In this document: piece after piece, positions 53,591 through 61,844 of the stretch
Layout: the number at the start of each line of letters is the position of its first letter
How positions within the stretch are numbered: the first letter of the stretch is position 1
Assembly: GCF_000374305.1 (NCBI RefSeq)
Contig: NZ_KB894094.1
Location: 62,001-126,000 of the forward strand
Source of the DNA: Actinomadura flavalba DSM 45200
GTDB taxonomy: Bacteria; Actinomycetota; Actinomycetes; Streptosporangiales; Streptosporangiaceae
Reading direction: 5' to 3'
DNA length: 64,000 nt
The notes under the pieces: model-generated
What the model saw: the letters and a program-made list of their open reading frames with translations, nothing else
Told to the model about the DNA's origin: nothing
Databases searched by the model: none
Position numbers and translations under genes: made by a program

Positions 53591-53663
53591 CCCGAGCCGC
53601 GAGGCGGCAAGCCCTACCGTCCGGGTAGCCCCGGCGACGCGGCCCGCAGGCCCGAAACGCGCG
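53591..53663. repeat. Direct repeat, copy 2 (73 bp)
   Basis: Second copy of the unit at 53456-53528. The shared core includes CCCTACCGTCCGGGT and CCCCGGCGACGCGGCCCGCA. Confidence 0.75.
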
Positions 53664-53698
53664 CCGGGCGATCCTCGGTGAAGGGCTCGTCGGGGTGG

Positions 53699-54223
53699 TC
53701 AGGGGCGGAGGCCCGCGAGGGTTACGCGGATGTAGGGGTCGTCGGGGTGGGCGCCGGGGCGGCAGACGGCGTGGCTGAGGACGGCGACCGCGTCGTGGGG
53801 GGTGATGTCGGGGCGGAGGGCGCCGGTCGCGCGGGCGCGTTCCATCAGGGTCGTCAGGAGGGCGTTGACCTCGGTCTGGAGGGTGGCGCGTTCCGCCGGT
53901 GCGGGGCTGGACTCGCTGAGGGACTTCACCAGGGCGAAGGGCGCGTCGGCGCCGTAGCGGGCGAAGGCGGTGACGGCGTCGAAGGGGTCGGCGGGCGGGT
54001 TCGCCAGGAGCCCGCGCACGACCTCGTGCGTCTCCCGCAGGGCCGTCAGGGCGATCTCCTCGACCAGCGCGGCGCGGTCGGGGAAGTGACGGTAGAGGGT
54101 GCCGACGCCGAGGCCCGCCGCACGGGCGATCTCGTCCATCGGGACGCCGGGTCCGTGCTCGGCGAACAGGGCGAGGGCCGTGGACGTGATGCGGGCGCGG
54201 TTGCGCTGGGCGTCGGCGCGCAA
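53699..54223 (-). CDS. TetR family regulator (174 aa)
   Basis: N-terminal helix-turn-helix: ALALFAEHGPGVPMDEIARA then GLGVGTLYRHFPDRAALVEE. The C-terminal ligand domain is short. TTG 54223 is used, with GGGGGAAG a few bases upstream. It is divergent from the LLM oxidoreductase, and a perfect inverted repeat lies between, so it likely controls that gene and itself. Ligand unknown. Confidence 0.9.
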   Translation of the reverse strand: MRADAQRNRARITSTALALFAEHGPGVPMDEIARAAGLGVGTLYRHFPDRAALVEEIALTALRETHEVVRGLLANPPADPFDAVTAFARYGADAPFALVKSLSESSPAPAERATLQTEVNALLTTLMERARATGALRPDITPHDAVAVLSHAVCRPGAHPDDPYIRVTLAGLRP

Positions 54224-54265
54224 GCTTCCCCCTTAACCGGAACGTGGAGTTCATGTTAACCTCCG

Positions 54266-54284
54266 GAACCGGAACATCCGGTTC
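54266..54284. promoter_or_regulatory. Candidate TetR operator
   Basis: GAACCGGA-ACA-TCCGGTTC is a perfect inverted repeat with eight-base arms. Extra copies of CCGGAAC lie nearby. It sits 21 bases before the LLM start, between divergent genes. Confidence 0.65.
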
Positions 54285-54304
54285 ACCTTATGGAGGCGAT
54301 CCCC

Positions 54305-55204
54305 ATGCGCATCGGCGCTTTCCTCCTCGCGGGCGGCGCGCCCCTCGACGACCACGCCGAAGAAGCCCGGCATATCGCGCGGGCGGGCCTGGGCAGCGTC
54401 TTCTACGGCCAGTTCACCGGCTGGGACGCCGTCGACACCGCCGTCCTCGCCGCGCGGGACAACCCGTCGCTGGAGGCTGGCACCGCGATCGTCCCGACCT
54501 ACGCGCAGCATCCCGCCGCGCTCGCGCGGCAGGCGCTCACCGCCGCCGCCCTCACCGGCGGCCGCTTCACGCTCGGCGTGGGGCCGAGCCACGCCGCGCT
54601 CGTGGAGGGCGAGCTGGGCCTGTCCTACGAGCGTCCCGCCCGGCACGTCCGCGCGTATCTGGAGGCGCTGCGCCCCCTGCTGCGCGGCGAGGACGGCACG
54701 TACTCCGGCGCCACCACCCGCATCGACGCACCCGGCGCCACTCCCCCGCCGGTCATCCTGTCCGCGCTCGGGCCGGTGATGCTGCGGATCGCGGGCGAGC
54801 TGGCCGACGGCGTCGTCACCACCTGGACGGGCCCCGCCGCGCTCGCCGATCACATCGTCCCGTCCGTCACGGCGGCAGCGCAGGCCGCCGGACGCCCCGC
54901 GCCCCGCGTGCTGGCCGGCGTCTACGCGGCCCTCACCGACGACCCCGAGAGCGTGCGGGCCGAGCTGGCAACACAGCTCGGCTTCGCGAGCGGACTCCCC
55001 GCCTACCGCGCGATCCTCGCCCGGCAGGGCCTGACCGGCGTGCACGAGACCGCCATCGCGGGCGACGAACGCGCCCTGACCGCCGAAATAGCCCGATTCG
55101 CCAACGCAGGCGTCACCGACCTACTGATCAGCCCCCACGGCACCCCCGACCAACGACGCCGCACCCTGGAGTTCGCAGGCGCGCTCAGCACAGCACCTCC
55201 ATGA
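54305..55204 (+). CDS. LLM class flavin-dependent (probably F420) oxidoreductase (299 aa)
   Basis: Luciferase-like TIM barrel: opens MRIGAFLLAGGAPLDDH and contains TLGVGPSHAALVEGELGLSY and LSALGPVMLRIAGELADGVV, typical of F420-dependent members. ATG 54305 is chosen over ATG 54290 because GGAGG lies at 54292-54296. Controlled by the divergent TetR gene through the inverted repeat, so it may act on the TetR ligand. Substrate unknown. F420 use is inferred from family and from npdG nearby. Confidence 0.88.
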   Translation: MRIGAFLLAGGAPLDDHAEEARHIARAGLGSVFYGQFTGWDAVDTAVLAARDNPSLEAGTAIVPTYAQHPAALARQALTAAALTGGRFTLGVGPSHAALVEGELGLSYERPARHVRAYLEALRPLLRGEDGTYSGATTRIDAPGATPPPVILSALGPVMLRIAGELADGVVTTWTGPAALADHIVPSVTAAAQAAGRPAPRVLAGVYAALTDDPESVRAELATQLGFASGLPAYRAILARQGLTGVHETAIAGDERALTAEIARFANAGVTDLLISPHGTPDQRRRTLEFAGALSTAPP

Positions 55205-55248
55205 CGCCCCCGGCTGCCCCACGAACGGCACGTGCACGACGACGACGC
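55179..55248 (-). repeat. Decayed copy of the 3' end of the LLM gene at 55341-56270
   Basis: On the minus strand the bases align with 55332-55401 at roughly two-thirds identity; in one frame it reads VVVVHVPFVGQPGA against VTVHGPFMEHLGPA of the intact protein. The first part also lies inside the last codons of the preceding plus-strand gene. A relic of a lost paralogue or of a tandem duplication. Confidence 0.5.
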
Positions 55249-55340
55249 AGCAGAACCCGCACTCCGCACAGTGCACGGACGCCGGACCACGCCGCCCACA
55301 CGAAAGCAACGACGGCAAACGCCAGCGGCCGCGGGCGCGC

Positions 55341-56270
55341 TCAGCGCAGGAGTTCGATGGCGGGGCCGAGGTGTTCCATGAAGGGGCCGTGCACGGTGAC
55401 GTAGGAGAAGCCGTACTCCTCTCGGTGCGCGCGGAGCTGGGCGGCGATCTGCTCCGGGGTGCCGAACGCGAGGAACGGCGTCTCCAGGATCTCGTCCACG
55501 CTCAGGTATGGCAGGAGGCGGGCGGTCTCCTCGGCGGCGGCGCGGCGGTCGCCGGTGAGCGTGACCCGCTGGAGCAGCATGCTCAGCTCGGCGTCGCGCC
55601 CGCCGAGGCGGTCGCGGACGAACGCGACCCGCTCGGCGGCCTGGGCGGCGGTGCCGAGCCGGAACGTGCCCGGCGGCTCGCCCGGCGCCTGGAAGACGCC
55701 CGCGACGGCGACGGTGTCGGCGTGCGCGGCGGCGATCTCCAGCACGGTGTCGCCGGTGCCGCCGACGAGCAGGGGCGGCCCCGACCCGCCGAACCCGGTG
55801 CGCTGCACGGGTTCGAGCACCGGGATACCGTGCTGTTCGTGCAGGTCGGCCCGCTCGGCGTACATCGGGTCGGCGAAGATCCGGCCCAGGGTCGCGATCG
55901 TCGCGGCGAGCCGCGCGGACCGCTCGCGGAACGGCTCCCACGCGATTCCGGCGGCGTCGAACTCCCACTTCATGTGCCCCGAGCCGAGGCCCAGCTCGAA
56001 CCGGCCGCCGCTGAGCCGGTCGACGCTGGCGACCTCGCGGGCGAGCAGGTGCGGGTTCCAGAACCCGTTGTTCAGGACGAGCGTGCCCACGCGCAACCCG
56101 TCGGTGGCGTCGGCGAGGGCCTGCGCGGTGACGAACGGCGACGGCCCGCCGAGGTGGTCGGGGACGAGCGCGACGTCGTACCCGAACGCCTCCGCGCGGC
56201 GGGCGTCGACGGCGAGGTCGGCGGCGGTGCCGAGCCCGCGCACGTTGTAACCGAACCGGAAATCTCTCAT
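55341..56270 (-). CDS. LLM class F420-dependent oxidoreductase (309 aa)
   Basis: TIM-barrel LLM enzyme of the TIGR03621 type. The N-terminal FRFGYNVRGLGTAADLAVD is followed by VPDHLGGPSPFVTAQALAD, GTLVLNNGFWNPHLLAREVA and FELGLGSGHMKWEFDAAG, all classical for F420 users. The ATG has AGGAGGAG just upstream. A second LLM gene lies 137 bases away on the opposite strand. Substrate unknown. Confidence 0.92.
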   Translation of the reverse strand: MRDFRFGYNVRGLGTAADLAVDARRAEAFGYDVALVPDHLGGPSPFVTAQALADATDGLRVGTLVLNNGFWNPHLLAREVASVDRLSGGRFELGLGSGHMKWEFDAAGIAWEPFRERSARLAATIATLGRIFADPMYAERADLHEQHGIPVLEPVQRTGFGGSGPPLLVGGTGDTVLEIAAAHADTVAVAGVFQAPGEPPGTFRLGTAAQAAERVAFVRDRLGGRDAELSMLLQRVTLTGDRRAAAEETARLLPYLSVDEILETPFLAFGTPEQIAAQLRAHREEYGFSYVTVHGPFMEHLGPAIELLR

Positions 56271-56283
56271 GAACTCCTCCTGC

Positions 56284-56332
56284 GCGAGCGTTCAGCCGAG
56301 AACCACAAAACCGGTCTCACAAGCGGGAACCA
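56284..56332 (-). repeat. Decayed copy of the 3' end of the response-regulator gene
   Basis: Aligns without gaps with 56386-56434, differing mainly by transitions. In frame it reads VPACETGFVVLG then stop, against ILAYETGFIVPG then stop at the real gene end. It lies between the LLM and regulator genes, 54 bases from the real end. Confidence 0.6.
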
Positions 56333-56393
56333 GCGTTCCAGGACGCCGAGCACCGAACCGGACATCCCTCACCGGCCCATCCCACGCGAGCGT

Positions 56394-57041
56394 TCAGCCG
56401 GGGACGATGAAGCCGGTCTCGTAGGCGAGGATCACCGCCTGGGTGCGGTCGCGGGCGCCGAGCTTGGCCAGGACGTTGCCGACGTGCGTCTTCACCGTCT
56501 GCGGGCTGACGAACAGCTCCGCGGCGATCTCGGCGTTGGCGCGTCCCTTCGCGACGAGCCGGAGCACGTCGGCCTCCCGCTCGGTCAGCCGCCCGTGCCA
56601 CCGCGCGGCGGGCGGCGCGGGGACGCCGTGCCGCTCGGCCAGTGACCGGATCGCGGCGGGGAACAGCAGCGTGTCGCCCTCGGCGACGATGCGGATGGCG
56701 GTGAGGATCTCCTCGGGCCGCGCCCGTTTGAGCAGGAACCCGGACGCGCCCGCTTTGAGCGCGTCGTACACGTACTCGTCGTTCTCGAACGTCGTCACCA
56801 CGATGATCTTCGGCGGGAACGGTTCGGCGAGCAGCCGCCGCGTGGCCTGGATGCCGTCCAGCCGGGGCATGCGCACGTCCATGAGCACGACGTCGGGCCG
56901 TGTCTCCCGCACGGCGGCGGGCACCTCGGCGCCGTCCGCCGCCTCCCCGGCCACCTCCAGCCCCGGCTCGGCCCCGATCAACGCGGCCAGCCCGGCCCGA
57001 ATCAACCGCTCATCATCGACGAGCAACACACGAATCGCCAC
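56394..57041 (-). CDS. Two-component response regulator, NarL/LuxR type (215 aa)
   Basis: The receiver domain has the phospho-acceptor Asp in PDVVLMDVRMPRLDG (Asp about 54) and the conserved Lys in SGFLLKRARPEE. A LuxR-type helix-turn-helix follows (GRLTEREADVLRLVAKGRAN, then VSPQTVKTHVGNVLAKLGAR). GTG 57041 has GGAGG about nine bases upstream. The cognate kinase is at 57688-58911, but 646 bases of repeats separate them, an unusual gap for such a pair. Confidence 0.94.
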   Translation of the reverse strand: MAIRVLLVDDERLIRAGLAALIGAEPGLEVAGEAADGAEVPAAVRETRPDVVLMDVRMPRLDGIQATRRLLAEPFPPKIIVVTTFENDEYVYDALKAGASGFLLKRARPEEILTAIRIVAEGDTLLFPAAIRSLAERHGVPAPPAARWHGRLTEREADVLRLVAKGRANAEIAAELFVSPQTVKTHVGNVLAKLGARDRTQAVILAYETGFIVPG

Positions 57042-57191
57042 AACCCCGCCCTCCCACACAAAAACCATCAGCACTCGGATTCCAATACGAACCCGCCACA
57101 ACCGCCCGCCTCCCCATGACTGCGCAGCCCTCCACATAGGCGGCCCAGTCCGCCCAGACCGCCCAGAACGCCCAGACCGACACTGTGCTCG

Positions 57192-57279
57192 TGAACCAGC
57201 CCTCCGCACACGCGCGAGCCCTCCGGCTGTGCCCGGCTGACAACCGCGTTCCGGGCGAAGCCTCCCGCATGCGCGCGAG
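57192..57279. repeat. Long direct repeat, copy 1 (about 88 bp)
   Basis: About 90 percent identical to 57461-57546, with a core of roughly 39 bases identical around CCCTCCGGCTGTGCCCGG. Part of the repeat block that fills 57042-57687 between regulator and kinase; no gene seen in that block. Confidence 0.75.
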
Positions 57280-57460
57280 CCTGCCGCATACGTGCGCGCA
57301 AGGCAGCCCGGACAGCAGCCGCCCGCACGCACGCAGCGGTGTGCGTCCTCCGCATGCGCGCAAGGCAGCCCGCCCGTCGCCCGGCTCTACGGCGAGCTGC
57401 TCGCCAGCCCTCCGGATGCGGGCACGGCGGCCCAGACCACACAGATCGACGCCGCGCTCC

Positions 57461-57546
57461 TGAACCAGCCTTACGCACACGCACGAGCCCTCCGGCTGTG
57501 CCCGGCTGACAACCGCGTTCCGAACGGAGCCTCCCGAGTGCGCGAG
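57461..57546. repeat. Long direct repeat, copy 2 (about 86 bp)
   Basis: Second copy of 57192-57279, 269 bases downstream. It runs straight into the 19-bp tandem array. Confidence 0.75.
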
Positions 57547-57551
57547 CGTCC

Positions 57552-57627
57552 CGCATACGCGCGGGCCTTCCGCATACGCGCGAGCGTTCCGCATGCGCGC
57601 AAGCCCTCCACATGCGCGCGAGGCGGC
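57552..57627. repeat. 19-bp tandem repeat array, four units
   Basis: Units at 57552, 57571, 57590 and 57609, each 19 bases, follow the pattern CGCATRCGCGCRRGSNNTC. A decayed unit at 57533-57551 precedes them, and related pieces occur near 57267-57300 and 57350. The period is not a multiple of three, so it is not a coding repeat, and there are no spacers, so it is not CRISPR. Confidence 0.75.
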
Positions 57628-57687
57628 CCGCTCGGCGGGGCGGGCGCCGGGGGCCCTCGTTGTTCCGGGCGGGCGGGTTCGCTGCTC

Positions 57688-58911
57688 CTACGGGGACGGG
57701 CCCAGGGGCAGGACGACGTGGAGGTGCCAGCCTTCGGCGGACGGGCCGGCGTCGACCGTGCCGCGCAGGACGCTGACGCGTTCGCGCACGCCCGACAGGC
57801 CGCGTCCGCCGCCCTTCGTGGTGATCTCGCGTTCGCCGAGCGGATTGTCGATCTCCATCTCCAGCCGGTCGCCGCGCACCGCCACCCGCACGCGGACCGG
57901 GACCTTCCCGGCGTGTTTGAGCGCGTTGGTCAGCCCCTCCTGGACGATCCGGTACGCCTCGCGCGACACGGCCGCCGGGACGCGGGCGAGCCCGGGATCG
58001 ACGTCGGCGGCGACGGAGACGCCCGCGATGCGGGTCTGGTCGAGCAGCCGGGGCAGGTCGCCGAGGGTGAGCTGCGGGGCGCGGGCGGGGGCGTCCTCGC
58101 GGAGCAGGCCGAGGACGTGGTCGAGGTCTTCGAGGGCGGCGCGGGACGTCTCCTCGATCGCGCCGAGCGCCTCGCGCGCGAACGCGGGGTCGGTGGCCAG
58201 GACCCGCCCGGCCGCGGCGGCCTGGAGCGTGACGACGCTCAGCGCATGCCCGACCGAGTCGTGCAGGTCGCGGGCGAGCCGGTTGCGTTCAGCGAGCCGC
58301 GTCGCGGCGGCCTCCAGCTCGGCGACGCGTTCGGCGGGAGACGGCCCGAGCAGCCGGGGCGCTAGCCGCGCCAGCCCCGCCCCGGCGCCGACGATCAGCG
58401 CGAGGACGCCCGCCAGCGTCGCGAGCCCGGCCGGAATCGCCACCCAGGCCCAGCCGCCCCACTTCCCCGGCCCCGGCCCGACGAACGGCTCGGTCCACGC
58501 GTTCCACGGCGCGAACATCGTGACGACCGCGAACGGCGGCACCGCGAGGCTGATCGCGCTGACGACGACGCCGACGTGCAGGTGCGCGGTGTACCAGACG
58601 GCCGTGCGGACCCGGTCACCGAAGGCCCGCCCGGACGAGGCGGGCAGCGCCGCGAGCGGCCCGCCCAGCAGCTCCCGCGCGGCGGCGCCCTCCAGCGACC
58701 GCACCGCCGGGACGAGCCCGGTGAGGAACGTCCCGGCGACGGGCAGCACGACGAGCATCAGCACGAGCTGCGCGGCCAGGGCGACCGGCAGCGGCCCGAT
58801 GACGGTCATCGAGAGCAGCCAGTACGGCAGCAGCAGCGCCCCGCCGGCCACCAGATAGGCCCACCGGCGCCACGTCCGCCGAGCGGTCACGACCGCCAGT
58901 CCCCGTCTCAC
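57688..58911 (-). CDS. Sensor histidine kinase, NarX/DesK type (407 aa)
   Basis: About four to five membrane helices in the first 200 residues, then a HisKA_3 dimerisation region with the phospho-His in NRLARDLHDSVGHALSVV, and an ATPase domain with EGLTNALKHAGKVPV and GGRGLSGVRERV. GTG 58911 is chosen because CACGAT (58923-58918) lies six bases before it. Partner of the LuxR-type regulator at 56394-57041, with a large repeat block between the two genes. Signal unknown. Confidence 0.93.
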   Translation of the reverse strand: MRRGLAVVTARRTWRRWAYLVAGGALLLPYWLLSMTVIGPLPVALAAQLVLMLVVLPVAGTFLTGLVPAVRSLEGAAARELLGGPLAALPASSGRAFGDRVRTAVWYTAHLHVGVVVSAISLAVPPFAVVTMFAPWNAWTEPFVGPGPGKWGGWAWVAIPAGLATLAGVLALIVGAGAGLARLAPRLLGPSPAERVAELEAAATRLAERNRLARDLHDSVGHALSVVTLQAAAAGRVLATDPAFAREALGAIEETSRAALEDLDHVLGLLREDAPARAPQLTLGDLPRLLDQTRIAGVSVAADVDPGLARVPAAVSREAYRIVQEGLTNALKHAGKVPVRVRVAVRGDRLEMEIDNPLGEREITTKGGGRGLSGVRERVSVLRGTVDAGPSAEGWHLHVVLPLGPSP

Positions 58912-58917
58912 CCCTCG

Positions 58918-58923
58918 ATCGTG
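58918..58923 (-). promoter_or_regulatory. -10 box of a leaderless promoter (histidine kinase)
   Basis: CACGAT on the minus strand lies six bases before GTG 58911. The same hexamer and gap occur before the SIS-like gene at 44945. Confidence 0.4.
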
Positions 58924-58967
58924 GCAGACGGGAACGGGCCGCCACCTCCCCCGGAAGGCTGAACGAC

Positions 58968-61007
58968 TCAGTCGCTGGTCGGAGGTCTGGCCTGCGACTT
59001 CTTGGCGAGATCGGCCAGGTGCGCGTTGTACGCGGCGAGATCGTCGTCGTCGGTGTTGCCGGACGCCTCGGCCCGGTCGGCCCGGCGGTCCTGGCGGCGC
59101 GCCTGCCGCTGGTCGTCGAAGAACCACTGCAACCCGAGGATGACGAGCACGACGAGCGTCGGGATCTCCCCGAACGCCCACGCGATCGCGCCGCCGGTGT
59201 GCTGGTCGTCCAGCGTCGAGGCGACCCAGTCGGGCTGGACGGCGCCGTACCAGGTGGGCGCGAGCGGCGCGCCGAGGTTCATCAGCGCCAGCCCGAAGAA
59301 CGCGTGGAAGGGCATGGTGACGAACAGCAGCATGATGCGGGCCGGGTAGGGCAGCCTGCGCGGCGCCGGGTCGACGCCGACGAGCACCCAGAAGAACAGC
59401 GCGCCGACCGCCAGGAAGTGCACCTCCATGGCGATGTGCCCGAGATGGTTGCGCATGGCCTTCTCGAACAGCGGCGTGAAGTACAGCGCGAACGTGCTCG
59501 CGACGAACAGGATCGTGGCGACCGCCGGATGCGTCCAGATCGCGGTGATCCGGCTGTGCAGCGCGGCCGTCAGCCATTCGCGCGGGCCCCGGTCGCCGCG
59601 GATTCGGGCGGGTTTGAGCGCGCGCAGCGCCAGCGTCACCGGGCCGCCCGCGACCAGGAAGATGGGCGCGAGCATGTTGAGCACCATGTGCTGGCCCATG
59701 TGCGTGCTGAACATGATCGGCGAGTACCGGGCGACGCCGGTCTGCGTGACGGCCAGCAGCAGCACCAGCCCGGTGAACCACGCGAGCGTGCGGTGCAGCG
59801 GCCAACGGTCGCCGCGCCGCCGCAGCCGGACGAGCCCGACGATGTAGAGGCCGCCGAGGACGGCGGCGAGCGTGGCGAAGAAGAAGTCGAACTGCCAGAG
59901 CGTCGCGAGCCGTCCGAAGGTCAGCTCGGGCGGCGGGTCGAAGCCGAGCAGCGCCCGGACGGGCGTCTCCTCCTCGGCGGGCGGCGGCGGCGCGGTGCGC
60001 GCCAGCGCGACGGCCAGGCCCATCGTGGCCGCCATGACCGCGACCTCGACGGTGGCCAGCCGCGCGAACGCGCGCGGCTTGCCGTCCGCGATCTGCGGCA
60101 CGGTCCGCTCGCGGTGCCACCAGCCGAACGCGCCGAGCAGCGCGAACGCGACGATCTTGCCGGTCGCGAGCCGCCCGTAGTTGGTCGTCAGCAGCTCGAC
60201 GGGGTCGGGCAGCCGGACGATGACGTTGACGATGCCGCTGACGCCGACGAGCAGATAGCACCACAGCGCCATGCGGCTGAACCGCTCGGCCATGACGCCG
60301 GCCCTGTCGCGTCCGGTGAGCACGTGGAACCCGAGGATCGCCAGCCCGCCGACCCAGGGCGCGACGGCCAGGACGTGCAGCGCGACGCCGGTGACGGCGA
60401 CCGAGTGGTTCCCGGCGGACGCCGAGTGCCCCGTCAGCGGCGGCGGCAGCAGCGCGACGGCGGCCAGGACGAGCAGCCCGAACGCGGCGCCGGGCGTGGT
60501 CGTCGTCCAGGCGAGCAGCGCGACGACGACGGTGAGCAGCACGACGAGCATGAGCGCCGTGCCCTGCGGCAGCGAGCCGACGTAGCTGCTCAGCTCGTTG
60601 CCGGTGAGGATCTCCGAGACGGGCTGGCCGAGCACGTCCGCGACGGTGAAGACGAGCGTCGCGGCGGCGGCGGCGGCCCAGGCGGCGGCGAGCCAGGACG
60701 AGGCGCGCAGGTAGCCGATCGCGTCGGCCGACAGCGGGGAGGCGGCCTTCTTGTCCTTGCCCCCGGCGCGCATCGGGAGGAAGGCGACGGCGGCCAGCAG
60801 CGCGCCGACCGTCAGCGCCGCCGTCAGGTTCATGACGAGCCGGGAGACCGGCAGGCCCCACCGGGTGAGCGCGCCGGCGTCGCCGAGGCCCGGGATGACC
60901 CGTTCGGCCACCACGCCGCCGACGACGAGCCCGACGACGAGGACGCCGGCCGCCGCCGCGACGGACAGCGCCGCGGCGCGGACGACGGCCGGCGTCCCCT
61001 TACTCAC
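58968..61007 (-). CDS. CopD-CtaG fusion membrane protein (679 aa)
   Basis: The N-terminal half, with about eight helices, is of the CopD copper-resistance type (LHVLAVAPWVGGLAILGFHV, then GRLATGKIVAFALLGAFGWW). The C-terminal half is a CtaG-type (caa3_CtaG) cytochrome oxidase assembly domain, with FSTHMGQHMVLNMLAP, AMEVHFLAVGALFFWVL and MPFHAFFGLALM. The His/Met-rich helices are the likely copper ligands. GTG 61007 overlaps the copC stop by eight bases. It may load copper into a terminal oxidase. Confidence 0.93.
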   Translation of the reverse strand: MSKGTPAVVRAAALSVAAAAGVLVVGLVVGGVVAERVIPGLGDAGALTRWGLPVSRLVMNLTAALTVGALLAAVAFLPMRAGGKDKKAASPLSADAIGYLRASSWLAAAWAAAAAATLVFTVADVLGQPVSEILTGNELSSYVGSLPQGTALMLVVLLTVVVALLAWTTTTPGAAFGLLVLAAVALLPPPLTGHSASAGNHSVAVTGVALHVLAVAPWVGGLAILGFHVLTGRDRAGVMAERFSRMALWCYLLVGVSGIVNVIVRLPDPVELLTTNYGRLATGKIVAFALLGAFGWWHRERTVPQIADGKPRAFARLATVEVAVMAATMGLAVALARTAPPPPAEEETPVRALLGFDPPPELTFGRLATLWQFDFFFATLAAVLGGLYIVGLVRLRRRGDRWPLHRTLAWFTGLVLLLAVTQTGVARYSPIMFSTHMGQHMVLNMLAPIFLVAGGPVTLALRALKPARIRGDRGPREWLTAALHSRITAIWTHPAVATILFVASTFALYFTPLFEKAMRNHLGHIAMEVHFLAVGALFFWVLVGVDPAPRRLPYPARIMLLFVTMPFHAFFGLALMNLGAPLAPTWYGAVQPDWVASTLDDQHTGGAIAWAFGEIPTLVVLVILGLQWFFDDQRQARRQDRRADRAEASGNTDDDDLAAYNAHLADLAKKSQARPPTSD

Positions 61008-61656
61008 CGGAGGCGCCCTTGTCCGTCTCACCGGTGGCGGTGCGCGCGGGCTCCTGCGACGCGGTGGCGCGCTTGCGGCGGCCGCGCAGCAGGACGAACG
61101 CCAGGCCGATCAGGACGCCGACGCCGAGCCCCCCGAGGACCATGATCCACGGTGAGACGCCGCCGTCGTCGTCGGACGGCGTGCTGTTCTTCGCGGGCAG
61201 GCCCGCGCCCGCGGTGGTGTTCTGCTCGGGCTCGGCGGTGGACTCGGCGGGCGCGAGCCCGGCGGGCTCCTCCTCGCCGCCCTGCGCGACGACGAACGTC
61301 AGGTCGTCGGACTCGACCGGGTGGCCGTCGGCGCCGACGATCCGGTACGCGACCGTGTAGGCGCCGCCGGGCAGCGCGCCCTTGAGCCGCTGCGTGACGA
61401 CGGTGCCGGCGCGGGCCGCCTCACCGGCCTGGAACTGGGTGCCCTCGTCGTCGGTGACGACGACCTTCGCGGCGCTGGGGGCGTCGCTGAAGGTCAGCTC
61501 GACCTCCGTGACCTGGGTGGCCGTCGCGTCGGCCTTCGGCGTGCTGGAGACCAGCCGCGAGTGCGCCGACGCGGGGGCGGCCAGGGCGGTGCCGAGGACC
61601 GCGACGAGGCCCAGGGCGAGGAGGGCGAACAGCGCCCGGGAGGTGCGAATGATCAT
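61000..61656 (-). CDS. copC: CopC-domain copper-binding protein with C-terminal membrane anchor (218 aa)
   Basis: A signal peptide ends in ASAHSRLVSSTP, leaving the mature N-terminal His that is a copper ligand in CopC proteins. The beta-barrel domain (to about residue 125) includes VAYRIVGADGHPVESDDLTF with the second His/Asp ligands. A Glu/Thr-rich linker and a membrane helix (SPWIMVLGGLGVGVLIGLAF) follow. Coupled to the CopD-CtaG gene by overlap. A -10-like TAGGCT lies about 45 bases upstream of the ATG at 61656. Confidence 0.92.
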   Translation of the reverse strand: MIIRTSRALFALLALGLVAVLGTALAAPASAHSRLVSSTPKADATATQVTEVELTFSDAPSAAKVVVTDDEGTQFQAGEAARAGTVVTQRLKGALPGGAYTVAYRIVGADGHPVESDDLTFVVAQGGEEEPAGLAPAESTAEPEQNTTAGAGLPAKNSTPSDDDGGVSPWIMVLGGLGVGVLIGLAFVLLRGRRKRATASQEPARTATGETDKGASGE

Positions 61657-61844
61657 GAAGAGGCCGGTTTCTAGGGGACGGACGGAAGCCGCGTCCAGCC
61701 TACTGAGACCGGCGCGTGCGAACGCCCCGTACCGGTCACGGTCGGAGATCGGAGCACACCGGAAGAGCAAGCGCGCCCGGCCGCGACGCGGCCTCGCGGA
61801 GGCGGCGCTTCCCGCCCGGCGAGACCGCCGCCTCAGCCGACCGG

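Noticed and set aside
57013..57613. Long Arg/Ala/Gly-rich open frames on the minus strand through the repeat block
   Set aside because: The 19-base period shifts the frame at each unit, and there is no start context or conserved-looking protein; these are artefacts of GC-rich repeats.
57042..57687. Possible CRISPR array
   Set aside because: The 19-bp units are contiguous and have no unique spacers, and no cas gene is near.
61657..61844. A gene in the gap between copC and the XRE regulator
   Set aside because: Only the copC promoter region and GC-rich inverted pieces are seen; no start with a ribosome-binding site leads into a protein-like frame.
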